A stretch of 64,000 nucleotides of DNA from Streptomyces iakyrus (GTDB taxonomy: Bacteria; Actinomycetota; Actinomycetes; Streptomycetales; Streptomycetaceae). The notes under the pieces are model-generated. The model saw nothing but the letters and a program-made list of their open reading frames with translations, was not told the DNA's origin and did no database searches. Of this stretch, positions 35,893 to 46,218 are shown piece after piece; position 1 is the first letter of the stretch; every line of letters begins with the position of its first letter. The DNA is taken from NCBI RefSeq assembly GCF_000717055.1, contig NZ_JNXI01000016.1, forward strand, positions 62,001-126,000. The letters are read 5' to 3'. The position numbers and the translations under genes were made by a program.

Positions 35893-36483
35893 ATGTCCCT
35901 CGTTCTTGACCCCGCAGCCCAGGACCTTCTGTTCCGTGAGGCCCGCAGCGCCAACACCTTCACCGACGAGCCGGTGACCGATGAGCAGGTGCAGGCGATC
36001 TACGACCTGGTCAAGTACGGTCCGACCGCCTTCAACCAGACCCCGTTGCGCATCACCCTGGTCCGCTCGCCCGAGGCCCGCGAGCGCCTGGTGGCGCACA
36101 TGGCCGAGGGCAACCGGCCCAAGACCGCGAGCGCACCGCTGGTGGCGATCCTCTCCGCGGACAACGAGTTCCACGAGGAGCTCCCGCACCTGTTCCCGGC
36201 CGCGCCGCAGATCAAGGACGTCTTCTTCACCGAGCGCCCGGTCCGCGAGAACGCCGCCGCGCTGAACGCCGCCCTCCAGGCCGCGTACTTCATCGTCGGC
36301 GTCCGCGCCGCCGGCCTCGCCGCCGGACCGATGACGGGCTTCGACTTCGAGGGTGTGCGCAAGGAGTTCCTGGACGACGACCACACCCCGCTGATGGTCG
36401 TCAACATCGGCCGCCCGGGCCCGGACGCCTGGCACCCGCGCTCCCCGCGCCTGGGCTTCGACCAGGTCGTCACGACCGTCTGA
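35893..36483 (+). CDS. Nitroreductase-family FMN oxidoreductase (RutE/malonic semialdehyde reductase-like)
   Basis: This is an FMN-dependent NAD(P)H oxidoreductase of 196 residues. The N-terminal LFREARSANTFTDEPVTDEQVQAIYDLVKYGPTAFNQTPLRI gives the FMN-binding RSANxF and the substrate loop of the RutE/HadB-like branch. The C-terminal GLAAGPMTGFDFEGVRKEFL and VNIGRPG are further FMN contacts. The length and sequence fit malonic semialdehyde reductase-like enzymes. None of the other pyrimidine-degradation genes (rutA-D) is adjacent, so the real substrate is uncertain. The ATG at 35893 is the first in frame with the conserved part. It is monocistronic, with a strong terminator. Confidence 0.9.
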   Translation: MSLVLDPAAQDLLFREARSANTFTDEPVTDEQVQAIYDLVKYGPTAFNQTPLRITLVRSPEARERLVAHMAEGNRPKTASAPLVAILSADNEFHEELPHLFPAAPQIKDVFFTERPVRENAAALNAALQAAYFIVGVRAAGLAAGPMTGFDFEGVRKEFLDDDHTPLMVVNIGRPGPDAWHPRSPRLGFDQVVTTV

Positions 36484-36498
36484 GCGACGGACACGAGA

Positions 36499-36540
36499 CA
36501 CGAGGAAGGCCCCCGGCATCCGCCGGGGGCCTTCCTCGTG
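36499..36540. terminator. Strong bidirectional terminator
   Basis: CACGAGGAAGGCCCCCGGC (36499-36517) and GCCGGGGGCCTTCCTCGTG (36522-36540) form a perfect 19-bp stem with the loop ATCC. It separates the convergent nitroreductase and DUF4245 genes. Confidence 0.92.
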
Positions 36541-36545
36541 CGCGT

Positions 36546-37070
36546 TCACTTCGTCCGCAGCGCCTCGGCCATCTTCGTCAGCTGCGCGAACGAGGCGGTG
36601 CCCGTCACGACCGTCGTCGAGCCCTTGGTGCCCTCCAGGACCAGCGCGTCGTACCGGCCGCCCTCGTAACGGGTCCACGTCTCGCCGGCGATCTTCTCGG
36701 TCTTCCCGGTCTCCCGCGCACCCTGGGTCGCCTCGTCGAGGAAGACGGGGCGCCGCTGAGTGGACTGCTCGACCGCGACGTACTCCCCCTCGGGATCGTG
36801 GAAGCCGAGGTGCCAGGCGTCGAACTCGTCGCCCCGGAAGCGGACGGAGGTGGCCTTCCATGTGCCGGGCAGCCCCTCGGGCGCGGCCACCGGGTAGGAG
36901 GCGGCGCGGCGTGCCGTGAGCAGCTCGACCCGGTAGTCGACGGCCTTGACGTCGGGCGCGCTGTCGTCGTGCGGGATGAAGAGGTACACGAAGCCCGCCA
37001 CCAGGACGATGACTCCCATGGAGAGGATCATGTCCCGCGCCGTCTTCTGCTTGCCGTTCTTGCCTGCCAC
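36546..37070 (-). CDS. DUF4245 membrane-anchored protein
   Basis: This is a 174-residue actinobacterial protein. After a basic N-terminus (KNGKQKTARDM) there is one transmembrane helix (about 15-32, ILSMGVIVLVAGFVYLFIP), and the rest faces outside. The extracytoplasmic domain is of DUF4245 type, with VDYRVELLTARRAASYPVAAPEGLPGTW and a C-terminal VVTGTASFAQLTKMAEAL. The GTG at 37070 begins MAGKNG. It is encoded beside glpX on the opposite strand, an arrangement I recall as conserved in Streptomyces. Function is unknown. Confidence 0.88.
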   Translation of the reverse strand: MAGKNGKQKTARDMILSMGVIVLVAGFVYLFIPHDDSAPDVKAVDYRVELLTARRAASYPVAAPEGLPGTWKATSVRFRGDEFDAWHLGFHDPEGEYVAVEQSTQRRPVFLDEATQGARETGKTEKIAGETWTRYEGGRYDALVLEGTKGSTTVVTGTASFAQLTKMAEALRTK

Positions 37071-37197
37071 GCCCCCTATCGTCGCAGGTCCCTGCCGCGC
37101 TCATCCGTGGGGGCCCCTGCTCATTTTGCGGCCTCGGCGATAGAGTCGAGCGACAAAGCCCTCATCCGGCCGTCGTCGTACAGAAAGGTGCGCTCCG

Positions 37198-38232
37198 ATG
37201 ACCGAGCATCATCATTTGCCGTCCGAACTCGATGTGCCCTCCGAGGCCCCCGACCGCAACCTCGCCCTGGAACTGGTCCGGGTCACCGAGGCGGCGGCGA
37301 TGGCCGCGGGCCGCTGGGTCGGGCGAGGTGACAAGAACGGCGCCGACGGTGCCGCGGTACGCGCCATGCGCACCCTCGTCTCCACCGTCTCGATGAACGG
37401 CGTCGTCGTCATCGGCGAGGGCGAGAAGGACGAAGCCCCCATGCTGTTCAACGGGGAGCGCGTGGGCGACGGGACCGGGCCCGAGTGCGACATCGCCGTC
37501 GATCCGATCGACGGCACGACGCTGACCGCGAAGGGCATGACGAACGCGATCGCGGTGCTGGCCGCCGCCGAGCGCGGGTCCATGTTCGACCCGTCCGCCG
37601 TCTTCTACATGGACAAGCTCGTCACCGGTCCGGAGGCGGCCGACTTCGTCGACATCAACGCCCCGGTGTCGGTGAACATCCGGCGGGTCGCCAAGGCGAA
37701 GCGGTCCGCGCCGGAGGACGTGACGGTGGTGATCCTGGACCGCCCGCGGCACGAGGGCATCATCAAGGAGATCCGGGAGACCGGGGCCCGCATCAAGCTG
37801 ATCTCCGACGGCGACGTGGCCGGCTCGATCCTGGCGCTGCGCGAGGGCACGGGCGTCGATCTGCTGCTCGGCATCGGCGGTACGCCCGAGGGCATCATCT
37901 CGGCCTGCGCGGTGAAGTGCCTCGGCGGCACGATCCAGGGCAAGCTGTGGCCCAAGGACGACGAGGAGCGGCAGCGGGCGATCGACGCGGGGCACGACCT
38001 CGACCGGGTGCTGACGACCGAGGACCTCGTCACCGGCGAGAACGTCTTCTTCGTGGCCACCGGCATCACCGACGGCGAGCTGCTGCGGGGGGTTCGCTAC
38101 CGGGCGGAGAACGCCACGACCGACTCGATCGTGATGCGGTCGCGGTCGGGCACGGTCCGCCGGATCTCCTCCGAGCACCGGCTGAGCAAGCTGCGGGCCT
38201 ACAGCGCGATCGACTTCGACAAGGGGAAGTAG
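37198..38232 (+). CDS. glpX: Fructose-1,6-bisphosphatase, class II
   Basis: This enzyme dephosphorylates fructose-1,6-bisphosphate in gluconeogenesis. It has 344 residues. The metal-binding motif [13 protein letters not shown] lies at 102-114, preceded by [13 protein letters not shown] (71-83) with the conserved glutamates. [12 protein letters not shown] and [20 protein letters not shown] are class II hallmarks. The ATG at 37198 follows AGAAAGGTG. It is usually the only fructose bisphosphatase of actinobacteria and therefore essential on gluconeogenic carbon. It is divergent from DUF4245 and ends at a hairpin shared with the WhiB-like gene. Confidence 0.96.
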   Translation: MTEHHHLPSELDVPSEAPDRNLALELVRVTEAAAMAAGRWVGRGDKNGADGAAVRAMRTLVSTVSMNGVVVIGEGEKDEAPMLFNGERVGDGTGPECDIAVDPIDGTTLTAKGMTNAIAVLAAAERGSMFDPSAVFYMDKLVTGPEAADFVDINAPVSVNIRRVAKAKRSAPEDVTVVILDRPRHEGIIKEIRETGARIKLISDGDVAGSILALREGTGVDLLLGIGGTPEGIISACAVKCLGGTIQGKLWPKDDEERQRAIDAGHDLDRVLTTEDLVTGENVFFVATGITDGELLRGVRYRAENATTDSIVMRSRSGTVRRISSEHRLSKLRAYSAIDFDKGK

Positions 38233-38258
38233 CCCCGAGGAGCGGACGAACGGCGCAG

Positions 38259-38297
38259 CGAAAGGGCGTCCCCGGTGCGGTGGGGACGCCCCTTTCG
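38259..38297. terminator. Terminator between glpX and the whiB-like gene
   Basis: CGAAAGGGCGTCCCC (38259-38273) pairs with GGGGACGCCCCTTTCG (38282-38297) with one bulged C. It lies between convergent genes. Confidence 0.85.
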
Positions 38298-38359
38298 TAC
38301 GCCGTTCTTGTACGCACTGCCGGGACGCCCTCGCCGGACGCCCTGTTCTTGCTCGGCCG

Positions 38360-38737
38360 TCAGCCTGCCGCCGCTATCTGGTTCGCCGGGCGGGCCGCCT
38401 TCTTCAGCTCCATCTCGCGGCGGCGGCGCCGGGCCAGGACCACGCGGCGCTCCGCGGCGGTGAGGCCGCCCCAGACGCCGTAGGGCTCGGGCTGGAGCAG
38501 GGCGTGCTCGCGGCACTCGACCATCACCGGACACCGGGCACAGACCCGTTTCGCCGCCTCCTCCCGGGACAGTCTCGCGGCGGTCGGCTCCTTGGAGGGG
38601 GCGAAGAAGAGGCCGGCCTCGTCACGACGGCACACCGCCTCGGTGTGCCACGGGGCGTCCTGGTCCCTGTCTCGCGCTGGCACCCGCGGGGCCGGAACGG
38701 CAGCTACCTGCACGGACGAATGCGGCGGTTGCAGCAC
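38360..38737 (-). CDS. WhiB-like [4Fe-4S] regulator
   Basis: This is an actinobacterial transcription factor of 125 residues that binds a redox-sensitive [4Fe-4S] cluster and usually pairs with the principal sigma factor. The four cluster ligands are Cys36, Cys66, Cys69 and Cys75 (AVCRRDE, RVCARCPVMVEC). The beta-turn YGVWGGLTAAER and the basic DNA-binding tail RRRRREMELKKAARP follow. The 30-residue N-terminal extension is rich in Pro/Ala/Val. The adjacency to glpX and DUF1707 matches the locus that I recall as wblI in S. coelicolor, but I cannot verify this, so the symbol is left blank. The start is the ATG at 38737. Confidence 0.93.
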   Translation of the reverse strand: MLQPPHSSVQVAAVPAPRVPARDRDQDAPWHTEAVCRRDEAGLFFAPSKEPTAARLSREEAAKRVCARCPVMVECREHALLQPEPYGVWGGLTAAERRVVLARRRRREMELKKAARPANQIAAAG

Positions 38738-38851
38738 GGTCTACTCCTGACGACGGCTTCGCGAGCGAGAGACGATGCAGCAAGGCCTACCCGCTGTACG
38801 CGCGCCTATGCACTGAGTTCCGAACCGCCGGATTCGGGGGATTCGCGCCTG

Positions 38852-39556
38852 TCAATGCCCCAGGTGTTTGCGCAAACTCCTGTCGACCTTGCGCTGCACT
38901 CGGTCCAGGATGTCCGCGACGACCTTGCCGCGCCTGGGCCGCGCCTCGACGCTTCCCAGGACGGCCCAGCCGTCGACGTAGACGACGGGGGCCTGCGGGT
39001 CGCCCGAGTCGAGGGTGTCCACCTCGAAGCTGCCGAGGACGCCGCTCCCCGTGCCGCGCAGCGACACGTTCTCCGGGACGCGGATCTCGACGCTGCCGAA
39101 GATCGCGAACGACTTGACGACGACCTGCTGGTGGTCGAAGAAGGCCTCGCTGAGGTCTATCTCGACACTGCCGAAGACCGCGTACGCGTGGATACGGCGG
39201 CCCGCCCGCCAGCGGCCCTTGCGGACGGCACCGCTGAAGACCGCGACCACGTTGTCGTCCGGGTCGATCGGGAGGGCGCCGGCGGTGGGGCGGTGCGGGG
39301 CGGGAGCCGGGGAGGAGGCGGGGCCCTGGCGGTGGGCCGCGGGCAGGTCCCGTATGAAGACCTCCAGCTCGCCGACCGTCTTGGCGCGCAGCACCCCCTC
39401 GACGCGCTCGGCGTGCTCGTCGGCGGTGAGGCGGCCTTCGGCCAGGGCGTCGTGCAGGATGTCGGCGATGCGGTCGCGCTCGGCGTCGGAGGCGCGGAGA
39501 TCGGAGACGGCGGGCGGCGCGCTCTGCTGCTGAAGGTCCGGCTTCTGAAGGTCCAC
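38852..39556 (-). CDS. DUF1707 protein with C-terminal LiaF-like domain
   Basis: This is a 234-residue protein without a membrane helix. The N-terminal DUF1707 domain (about 16-68) reads LRASDAERDRIADILHDALAEGRLTADEHAERVEGVLRAKTVGEL. A Pro/Ala linker leads to a beta-helix-like C-terminal domain with repeated glycine-serine turns (VFGSVEIDLSEAFF, IFGSVEIRVPENV, LGSFEVDTL, VLGSVEARP), as in LiaF/DUF2154 envelope-stress proteins. The GTG at 39556 is chosen because a TACGCT -10-like box lies just upstream, suggesting a leaderless message; a GTG or ATG further upstream would extend it by 12 residues. DUF1707 proteins are assumed to interact with envelope-stress regulators. The target is unknown. 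Confidence 0.85.
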   Translation of the reverse strand: MDLQKPDLQQQSAPPAVSDLRASDAERDRIADILHDALAEGRLTADEHAERVEGVLRAKTVGELEVFIRDLPAAHRQGPASSPAPAPHRPTAGALPIDPDDNVVAVFSGAVRKGRWRAGRRIHAYAVFGSVEIDLSEAFFDHQQVVVKSFAIFGSVEIRVPENVSLRGTGSGVLGSFEVDTLDSGDPQAPVVYVDGWAVLGSVEARPRRGKVVADILDRVQRKVDRSLRKHLGH

Positions 39557-39735
39557 GACAGCAGCGTACCGAAACACGATAGATCGCGACACCCCCCGAT
39601 GGCGCCCCCTGCGGCACGGCCGGATGTGACGAACTGAGCCTTACCTCACAAGCTCGCCGTCAGCGGCAGGTTCTACGCTGGTTGGCGCTCGCCAATGGAG
39701 GCGGGCCGCCGTCTGTCGAGTGAGGAATGGGCGAG

Positions 39736-41406
<1,671 letters not shown>

Positions 41407-41483
41407 CGACGGCGGTGATGATTCGCCTCCGCGGGGAACAGTGGTCGCGGCGCTGACGCTGTGACACGTGGAGGTGATCGTCG

Positions 41484-42887
41484 ATGACCGACGAGCAGGA
41501 CAGGACCGAGTACCGCACCGAGCACGACTCCATGGGCGAGGTGCGGGTGCCCGCGCACGCGAAGTGGCGTGCCCAGACCCAGCGGGCCGTGGAGAACTTC
41601 CCCGTCTCCGGGCAGCGCATCGAACGCGCGCACATCGAGGCGCTGGCCCGGATCAAGGGGGCCGCGGCCAAGGTCAACGCCGAGCTGGGGGTCCTGGACA
41701 AGGACATCGCCGGGGCCATCCAGGAGGCGGCCGGGGAGGTCGCCGAAGGGAAGTGGGACGAGCACTTCCCGGTCGACGTGTTCCAGACCGGGTCCGGGAC
41801 CTCGTCGAACATGAACACCAACGAGGTCATCGCCACCCTCGCGAGCGAGCGGCTGGGCAGCGCCGTGCATCCGAACGACCACGTCAACGCCTCCCAGTCG
41901 TCCAACGACGTCTTCCCCTCCTCGATCCACATCGCCGCCACCGCCGCCGTGACGCGCGACCTGGTCCCCGCCCTGGAGCACCTCGCCGCCTCCCTGGAGC
42001 GCAAGGCGGAGGAGTTCGCCGACGTCGTGAAGTCGGGGCGTACGCACCTGATGGACGCCACGCCCGTGACGCTGGGCCAGGAGTTCGGCGGGTACGCGGC
42101 CCAGGTGCGGTACGGCGTCGAGCGGCTTCAGGCCTCCCTGCCCCGGCTCGCCGAACTGCCCCTCGGCGGCACGGCCGTCGGCACCGGCATCAACACCCCG
42201 CCCGGCTTCTCCGCCGCCGTCATCGAGGAGGTCGCCCGCACCACCGGGCTGCCCCTCACCGAGGCCCGGAACCACTTCGAGGCGCAGGGCGCCCGGGACG
42301 GCATCGTCGAGACCAGCGGGCAGCTGCGGACCATCGCGGTCGGACTGACGAAGATCGCCAACGACCTGCGCTGGATGTCCTCCGGGCCGCGCACCGGCCT
42401 CGCCGAGATCGCCCTGCCCGACCTCCAGCCCGGGTCCTCGATCATGCCGGGCAAGGTGAATCCGGTCATTCCCGAGGCCGTGCTGATGGTCGCCGCGCAG
42501 GTCGTCGGCAACGACGCCACCGTCGCGACCGCCGGCGCCGCCGGGAACTTCGAGCTGAACGTGATGCTGCCGGTCATCGGCAAGAACGTGCTGGAGTCGG
42601 TCCGGCTGCTCGCCAACGTCACGCGGCTGCTGGCCGACCGCACCGTGGACGGCATCACGGCGAACCGCGAGCGGGTGCGGGAGTACGCCGAGTCCTCCCC
42701 CTCCGTCGTCACGCCGCTCAACAAGTACATCGGCTACGAGGAGGCCGCCAAGGTCGCCAAGAAGGCCCTGGCCGAACGGAAGACGATCCGGCAGGTCGTG
42801 CTGGACGGCGGCTACGTGGAGCGCGGGGACCTGACCGCGGAGCAGCTCGACGAGGCACTCGATGTCCTGCGGATGACACACCCGTGA
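41484..42887 (+). CDS. fumC: Fumarate hydratase, class II
   Basis: This is the iron-independent, heat-stable tetrameric fumarase of the TCA cycle. It has 467 residues. The superfamily signature [11 protein letters not shown] lies at 317-327; [19 protein letters not shown] (99-117) and the active-site [18 protein letters not shown] (184-201) are present. The ATG at 41484 follows GGAGGTGATCG. It lies directly downstream of the class I enzyme on the same strand. Such pairs allow fumarase activity to continue when oxidants or iron limitation inactivate the Fe-S form. A hairpin follows at 42911-42934. Confidence 0.97.
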   Translation: MTDEQDRTEYRTEHDSMGEVRVPAHAKWRAQTQRAVENFPVSGQRIERAHIEALARIKGAAAKVNAELGVLDKDIAGAIQEAAGEVAEGKWDEHFPVDVFQTGSGTSSNMNTNEVIATLASERLGSAVHPNDHVNASQSSNDVFPSSIHIAATAAVTRDLVPALEHLAASLERKAEEFADVVKSGRTHLMDATPVTLGQEFGGYAAQVRYGVERLQASLPRLAELPLGGTAVGTGINTPPGFSAAVIEEVARTTGLPLTEARNHFEAQGARDGIVETSGQLRTIAVGLTKIANDLRWMSSGPRTGLAEIALPDLQPGSSIMPGKVNPVIPEAVLMVAAQVVGNDATVATAGAAGNFELNVMLPVIGKNVLESVRLLANVTRLLADRTVDGITANRERVREYAESSPSVVTPLNKYIGYEEAAKVAKKALAERKTIRQVVLDGGYVERGDLTAEQLDEALDVLRMTHP

Positions 42888-42910
42888 CGGGGGGACGCGT
42901 TCGTGTGCCC

Positions 42911-42934
42911 GGCGCGTGAACCGTGACACGCGCC
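42911..42934. terminator. Hairpin after fumC
   Basis: GGCGCGTG (42911-42918) pairs with CACGCGCC (42927-42934) around an 8-base loop, 24 bases after the fumC stop. It is a probable terminator just before the DUF402 promoter. Confidence 0.6.
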
Positions 42935-42958
42935 GCAGCGTCGTATGCCTACGGCACC

Positions 42959-42970
42959 TAATATCTGTTC
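42959..42970 (+). promoter_or_regulatory. Leaderless -10 box of the DUF402 gene
   Basis: TAATAT at 42959-42964 is a near-perfect -10 hexamer, unusual in this GC-rich DNA, and ends six bases before the ATG at 42971. The mRNA is therefore expected to start at the start codon. Confidence 0.6.
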
Positions 42971-43663
42971 ATGGCAGACGGTGGAGCGATGAGACGCGTG
43001 GAAACGGGTGGTGCGGCAGGCTTCTGGGCGCCCGGGAGCCGGATCCTGTGGCGGTACCGGGAGAACGGCGGCACGCAGGTGCACATCGCGCGTCCCGTCA
43101 CCGTCGTCCGGGACGACGCCGACCTGCTCGCCGTGTGGCTGGCGCCCGGCACCGAGTGTGTGAAGCCCGTGCTCGCAGACGGCACTCCCGTGCACCTGGA
43201 ACCGCTGGAGTCGCGCTACACCAAGCCGCGGACCGTGCAGCGCGACCGGTGGTTCGGCACGGGTGTGCTGAAGCTCGCCCGGCCCGGCGAACCCTGGTCG
43301 GTGTGGCTGTTCTGGGAACCGGGCTGGCAGTTCAAGAACTGGTACGTGAACCTGGAGGAGCCGCTCATCCGTTGGGCGGGCGGCGTCGACTCCGTCGACC
43401 ATTTCCTGGACATCTCCGTCCATCCCGACCGGAGTTGGCACTGGCGGGACGAGGACGAGTTCGCCCAGGCCCGGCGGGACGGGCTGATGGACGACCAACA
43501 GGCGGAAAAGGTACAGGCGGCGGGAGAGAGGGCGGTGGAGGTGATCCGCGCCTGGGGCCCGCCGTTCTCGGAAGGCTGGCAGCAATGGCGCCCGGATGCC
43601 TCCTGGGCTGTACCGTCACTGCCGGAGGACTGGGATCGTACGCCCGCGCATGTGTCCTCATGA
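42971..43663 (+). CDS. DUF402 family protein
   Basis: This is a 230-residue cytoplasmic protein whose centre (about 40-190) fits DUF402, the fold of FAU-1-type RNA-binding proteins and of some diphosphate hydrolases. Conserved pieces include PGSRILWRYRENGGTQVHIARPVTVV, GEPWSVWLFWEPGWQFKNWYVNLEEPLIR and the acidic/histidine cluster VDSVDHFLDISVHPDRSWHWRDEDEF, which would bind divalent metal. The ATG at 42971 is preceded by an ideal leaderless promoter and no ribosome site. It follows fumC in an order I recall as conserved in Streptomyces. A nucleotide phosphatase activity is possible by family analogy. Confidence 0.85.
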   Translation: MADGGAMRRVETGGAAGFWAPGSRILWRYRENGGTQVHIARPVTVVRDDADLLAVWLAPGTECVKPVLADGTPVHLEPLESRYTKPRTVQRDRWFGTGVLKLARPGEPWSVWLFWEPGWQFKNWYVNLEEPLIRWAGGVDSVDHFLDISVHPDRSWHWRDEDEFAQARRDGLMDDQQAEKVQAAGERAVEVIRAWGPPFSEGWQQWRPDASWAVPSLPEDWDRTPAHVSS

Positions 43664-43985
43664 GACCCTTGATGCGCCCCCGGGCAAGAAACGTAGGATC
43701 GTCCTCCGCAAGGGCGCGCGGCGGCAACTACCGGAGCACGCGCTGGGCTTGACCGATCGTCACCGAGGGGCGGCAGGACGTGAGCGAGGGGTACGAGGGC
43801 AACACCGGAAGGGCCTGCGCCACGGGCCCCAGGGGCCGTCAGACGGCCTCTGCGGGCCGCAGACGGTCCGCCGGTGGCACAGGAACAACCTCTGACCACG
43901 CGGGAATTCCGTTCCTGGGGCACGTATTCCGGGTATCGGAGTTTCGGCGGGACCAACTGCGCGCGCGGCGCGCAGCCCCGGACGG
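43664..43985. other. 320-base gap before the second PP2C phosphatase
   Basis: No convincing gene is seen. A 74-codon frame from a GTG at 43780 ends with TGA at 44002-44004, overlapping a possible GTG start (44001) of the phosphatase. However, its third-position GC is low for this genome and its peptide is low-complexity, so it is not called. The gap may hold a long 5' untranslated region or a leader peptide. Confidence 0.4.
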
Positions 43986-46130
43986 ATGGATTCGACACGC
44001 GTGACGGAGCAGCCGACCTCGTTCGAACGCCCCCAGACGGGCGTCGACCCCGCGGATCCCCGCGGGGCGTTCGTGCATACCCCGACACCGGCGCGTGCGC
44101 CCGGTGCGGGCACCTTACCGGTACAGGGCCGCCCCGGCGGTGACGTCAGCGTTCCGGTCACGACGGCACACAGCACGCCGGGCACGTCGGAGCCGGGCAC
44201 CTCCACGCCGTTCGGCAAGGGCAAGGACACTGTGAGCGACCCCGCCTCCGAGCACTCCCAGCCGGGTGCCGAGCAGACCGCCGAGCGCGAGACGCCTCGG
44301 CCGCGCCCCGCCCCCGAGGGCATCCCGGTCCAGCCGGCCGACGAACAGGACCGGCCGGCGGTGAACACCGACGGGCAGGAGCGGCGCAGCGGCCAGAGCC
44401 TGCCCCCGGGCCGGCCCACGCCTATGCGGCGGGACGGCGACCGGCTCAGGTTCGTGGGGGCCGCCACCCGGCGGATCGCCCGTGGCATCGACCTGGACGA
44501 GATCGTGATGGGGCTGTGCCGGGCGACCGTGCCCACCTTCTCCGACGCGATCCTGGTCTACCTGCGCGACCCGCTGCCCGTCGGCGACGAGCGGCCCACC
44601 GGCCCGCTGGTGCTGCGGCTGCGCCGCACCGACCGGATACCGGCGGAGCGCGACACGGAGAACGGCTTCCTGCCGGCCGCGCAGCCCGAGCCGAACGAGC
44701 TGGACACGGTCGGTGCCGAGCTGTGCGAGGTGCGGCCCGGCAGCGCGCTCGCCGAGGTCCTGCGGGGCGTGCGCCCGGTGTTCACGGACGCTCCGGCGGC
44801 CCGGGCCGCCCTGCCGGAACTGCTCGGTGAGGGCGGCGAGTTCGCCGTGCCGGACGGGCAGCGGGCGATCCTCGCCCCGCTGCGCGGCCGGCGCCGGGTC
44901 ATCGGTGCGGCGCTGTTCCTGCGCCGGCCCGAGCGCATGGCGTTCGAGCCGGACGACCTGCTGGTGGCCGCCCAGCTCGCCACGCACAGCGCGCTCGGCA
45001 TCGACAAGGCGGTGCTGTACGGCCGCGAGGCCTACATCGCGGACGAGTTGCAGCGCACCATGCTGCCCGAGACGCTGCCCCGCCCGACGGGCGTGCGGCT
45101 GGCCTCCCGCTACCTGCCGGCCGCGGAGACGGCCCGGGTCGGCGGCGACTGGTACGACGCGATCCCGCTGCCCGGCAGCCGGGTCGCCCTGGTCGTCGGC
45201 GACGTCATGGGCCACTCCATGACCTCGGCCGCCATCATGGGGCAGCTGCGCACCACGGCCCAGACCCTCGCCGGCCTGGACCTGCCGCCGCAGGAGGTCC
45301 TGCACCACCTCGACGAACAGGCCCAGCGCCTCGGCGTGGACCGCATGGCGACCTGCCTCTACGCCGTGTACGACCCGGTATCGCACCGCATCACCATCGC
45401 CAACGCCGGTCACCCGCCGCCCGTCCTGCTCCACCTGGGCGGCCGTGCCGAGGTGCTGCGCGTGCCGGCCGGTGCCCCGATCGGCGTCGGCGGCGTGGAC
45501 TTCGAGGCGGTGGAGCTGGACGCGCCCGCCGGGGCGACCCTGCTGCTCTACACCGACGGCCTGGTCGAGTCGCGCCTGCGCGACGTGTGGACGGGCATCG
45601 AGCAGCTGCGGGAGAAACTCGCCGCGGTCGCGCAGCTCACCGGTCCTGACCACCCGCCGCCCCTGGAAGCGCTGTGCGACGAGGTGCTCGACATGCTCGG
45701 CCCGGGCGACCGGGACGACGACATCGCGCTGCTCGCCGCCCGTTTCGACGGGATCGCGCCCAGCGATGTGGCGTACTGGTTCCTGGAGCCGGAGGACGCC
45801 GCCCCGGGCCGGGCCCGCCGGCTGGCCCGGCGCGCGTTGCAGCGCTGGGGCCTGGAGGAGCTCAGCGACTCCGTGGAGCTGCTGGTGAGCGAGGTCGTCA
45901 CCAACGCGGTGCGGTACGCCTCGCGGCCGGTGACGCTGCGGCTGCTGCGCACGGACGTGCTGCGCTGCGAGGTCGGCGACGACGTGCCCCAACTGCCGCG
46001 GCTGCGCCAGGCCCGGGCCACCGACGAGGGCGGCCGGGGGCTGTACCTGGTGAACCGGATGGCCCGGCGCTGGGGCGCGACCCGGCTCAGCACGGGCAAG
46101 GTGGTCTGGTTCGAGCTGAACCGGGGCTGA
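43986..46130 (+). CDS. SpoIIE-type PP2C phosphatase with GAF and ATPase domains
   Basis: This is a multidomain signalling protein of 714 residues. The first 150 are disordered (Pro, Thr, Glu-rich). A GAF-like domain (about 160-345) leads to the PP2C domain (about 370-590), with ADELQRTMLPETLPRPTG, GGDWYDA, VVGDVMGHSM and GDRDDDIALLAA supplying the metal ligands. A C-terminal HATPase domain (about 605-712) has LLVSEVVTNAVRYASRPV and DEGGRGLYLVNRMARRWG. The combination of anti-sigma-type kinase and phosphatase in one chain suggests it both phosphorylates and dephosphorylates a partner-switch protein. The start is ATG 43986 or GTG 44001; neither has a good ribosome site. It sits in conserved core next to DUF402. 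Confidence 0.92.
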   Translation: MDSTRVTEQPTSFERPQTGVDPADPRGAFVHTPTPARAPGAGTLPVQGRPGGDVSVPVTTAHSTPGTSEPGTSTPFGKGKDTVSDPASEHSQPGAEQTAERETPRPRPAPEGIPVQPADEQDRPAVNTDGQERRSGQSLPPGRPTPMRRDGDRLRFVGAATRRIARGIDLDEIVMGLCRATVPTFSDAILVYLRDPLPVGDERPTGPLVLRLRRTDRIPAERDTENGFLPAAQPEPNELDTVGAELCEVRPGSALAEVLRGVRPVFTDAPAARAALPELLGEGGEFAVPDGQRAILAPLRGRRRVIGAALFLRRPERMAFEPDDLLVAAQLATHSALGIDKAVLYGREAYIADELQRTMLPETLPRPTGVRLASRYLPAAETARVGGDWYDAIPLPGSRVALVVGDVMGHSMTSAAIMGQLRTTAQTLAGLDLPPQEVLHHLDEQAQRLGVDRMATCLYAVYDPVSHRITIANAGHPPPVLLHLGGRAEVLRVPAGAPIGVGGVDFEAVELDAPAGATLLLYTDGLVESRLRDVWTGIEQLREKLAAVAQLTGPDHPPPLEALCDEVLDMLGPGDRDDDIALLAARFDGIAPSDVAYWFLEPEDAAPGRARRLARRALQRWGLEELSDSVELLVSEVVTNAVRYASRPVTLRLLRTDVLRCEVGDDVPQLPRLRQARATDEGGRGLYLVNRMARRWGATRLSTGKVVWFELNRG

Positions 46131-46146
46131 GCGCGCATACGGCAAA

Positions 46147-46177
46147 GGGCCGGTCCCCGCACCGCGGGGACCGGCCC
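46147..46177. terminator. Terminator after the PP2C phosphatase
   Basis: GGGCCGGTCCCCGC (46147-46160) and GCGGGGACCGGCCC (46164-46177) form a perfect 14-bp stem with the loop ACC, between convergent genes. Confidence 0.9.
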
Positions 46178-46218
46178 GTCGTCGAAAGCCCGTCACTTCC
46201 CGCGGGCTGCCGTCCGGT

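Noticed and set aside
36511..36521. GCATCCG at 36516 between the nitroreductase and DUF4245 genes
   Set aside because: It is the loop of a perfect 19-bp terminator hairpin, not a promoter, and lacks the GAA box at the right distance.
41864..41895. Further GCATCCG occurrences inside genes (for example near 21088, 41870 and, on the minus strand, 50400 and 62211)
   Set aside because: None of those checked by eye has GAA 17 bases downstream, so they do not match the bipartite promoter element.
43780..44004. Small gene of 74 codons before the second PP2C phosphatase
   Set aside because: Low third-position GC for this genome, low-complexity peptide and no ribosome site. The overlap with GTG 44001 is noted but not enough to call a gene.
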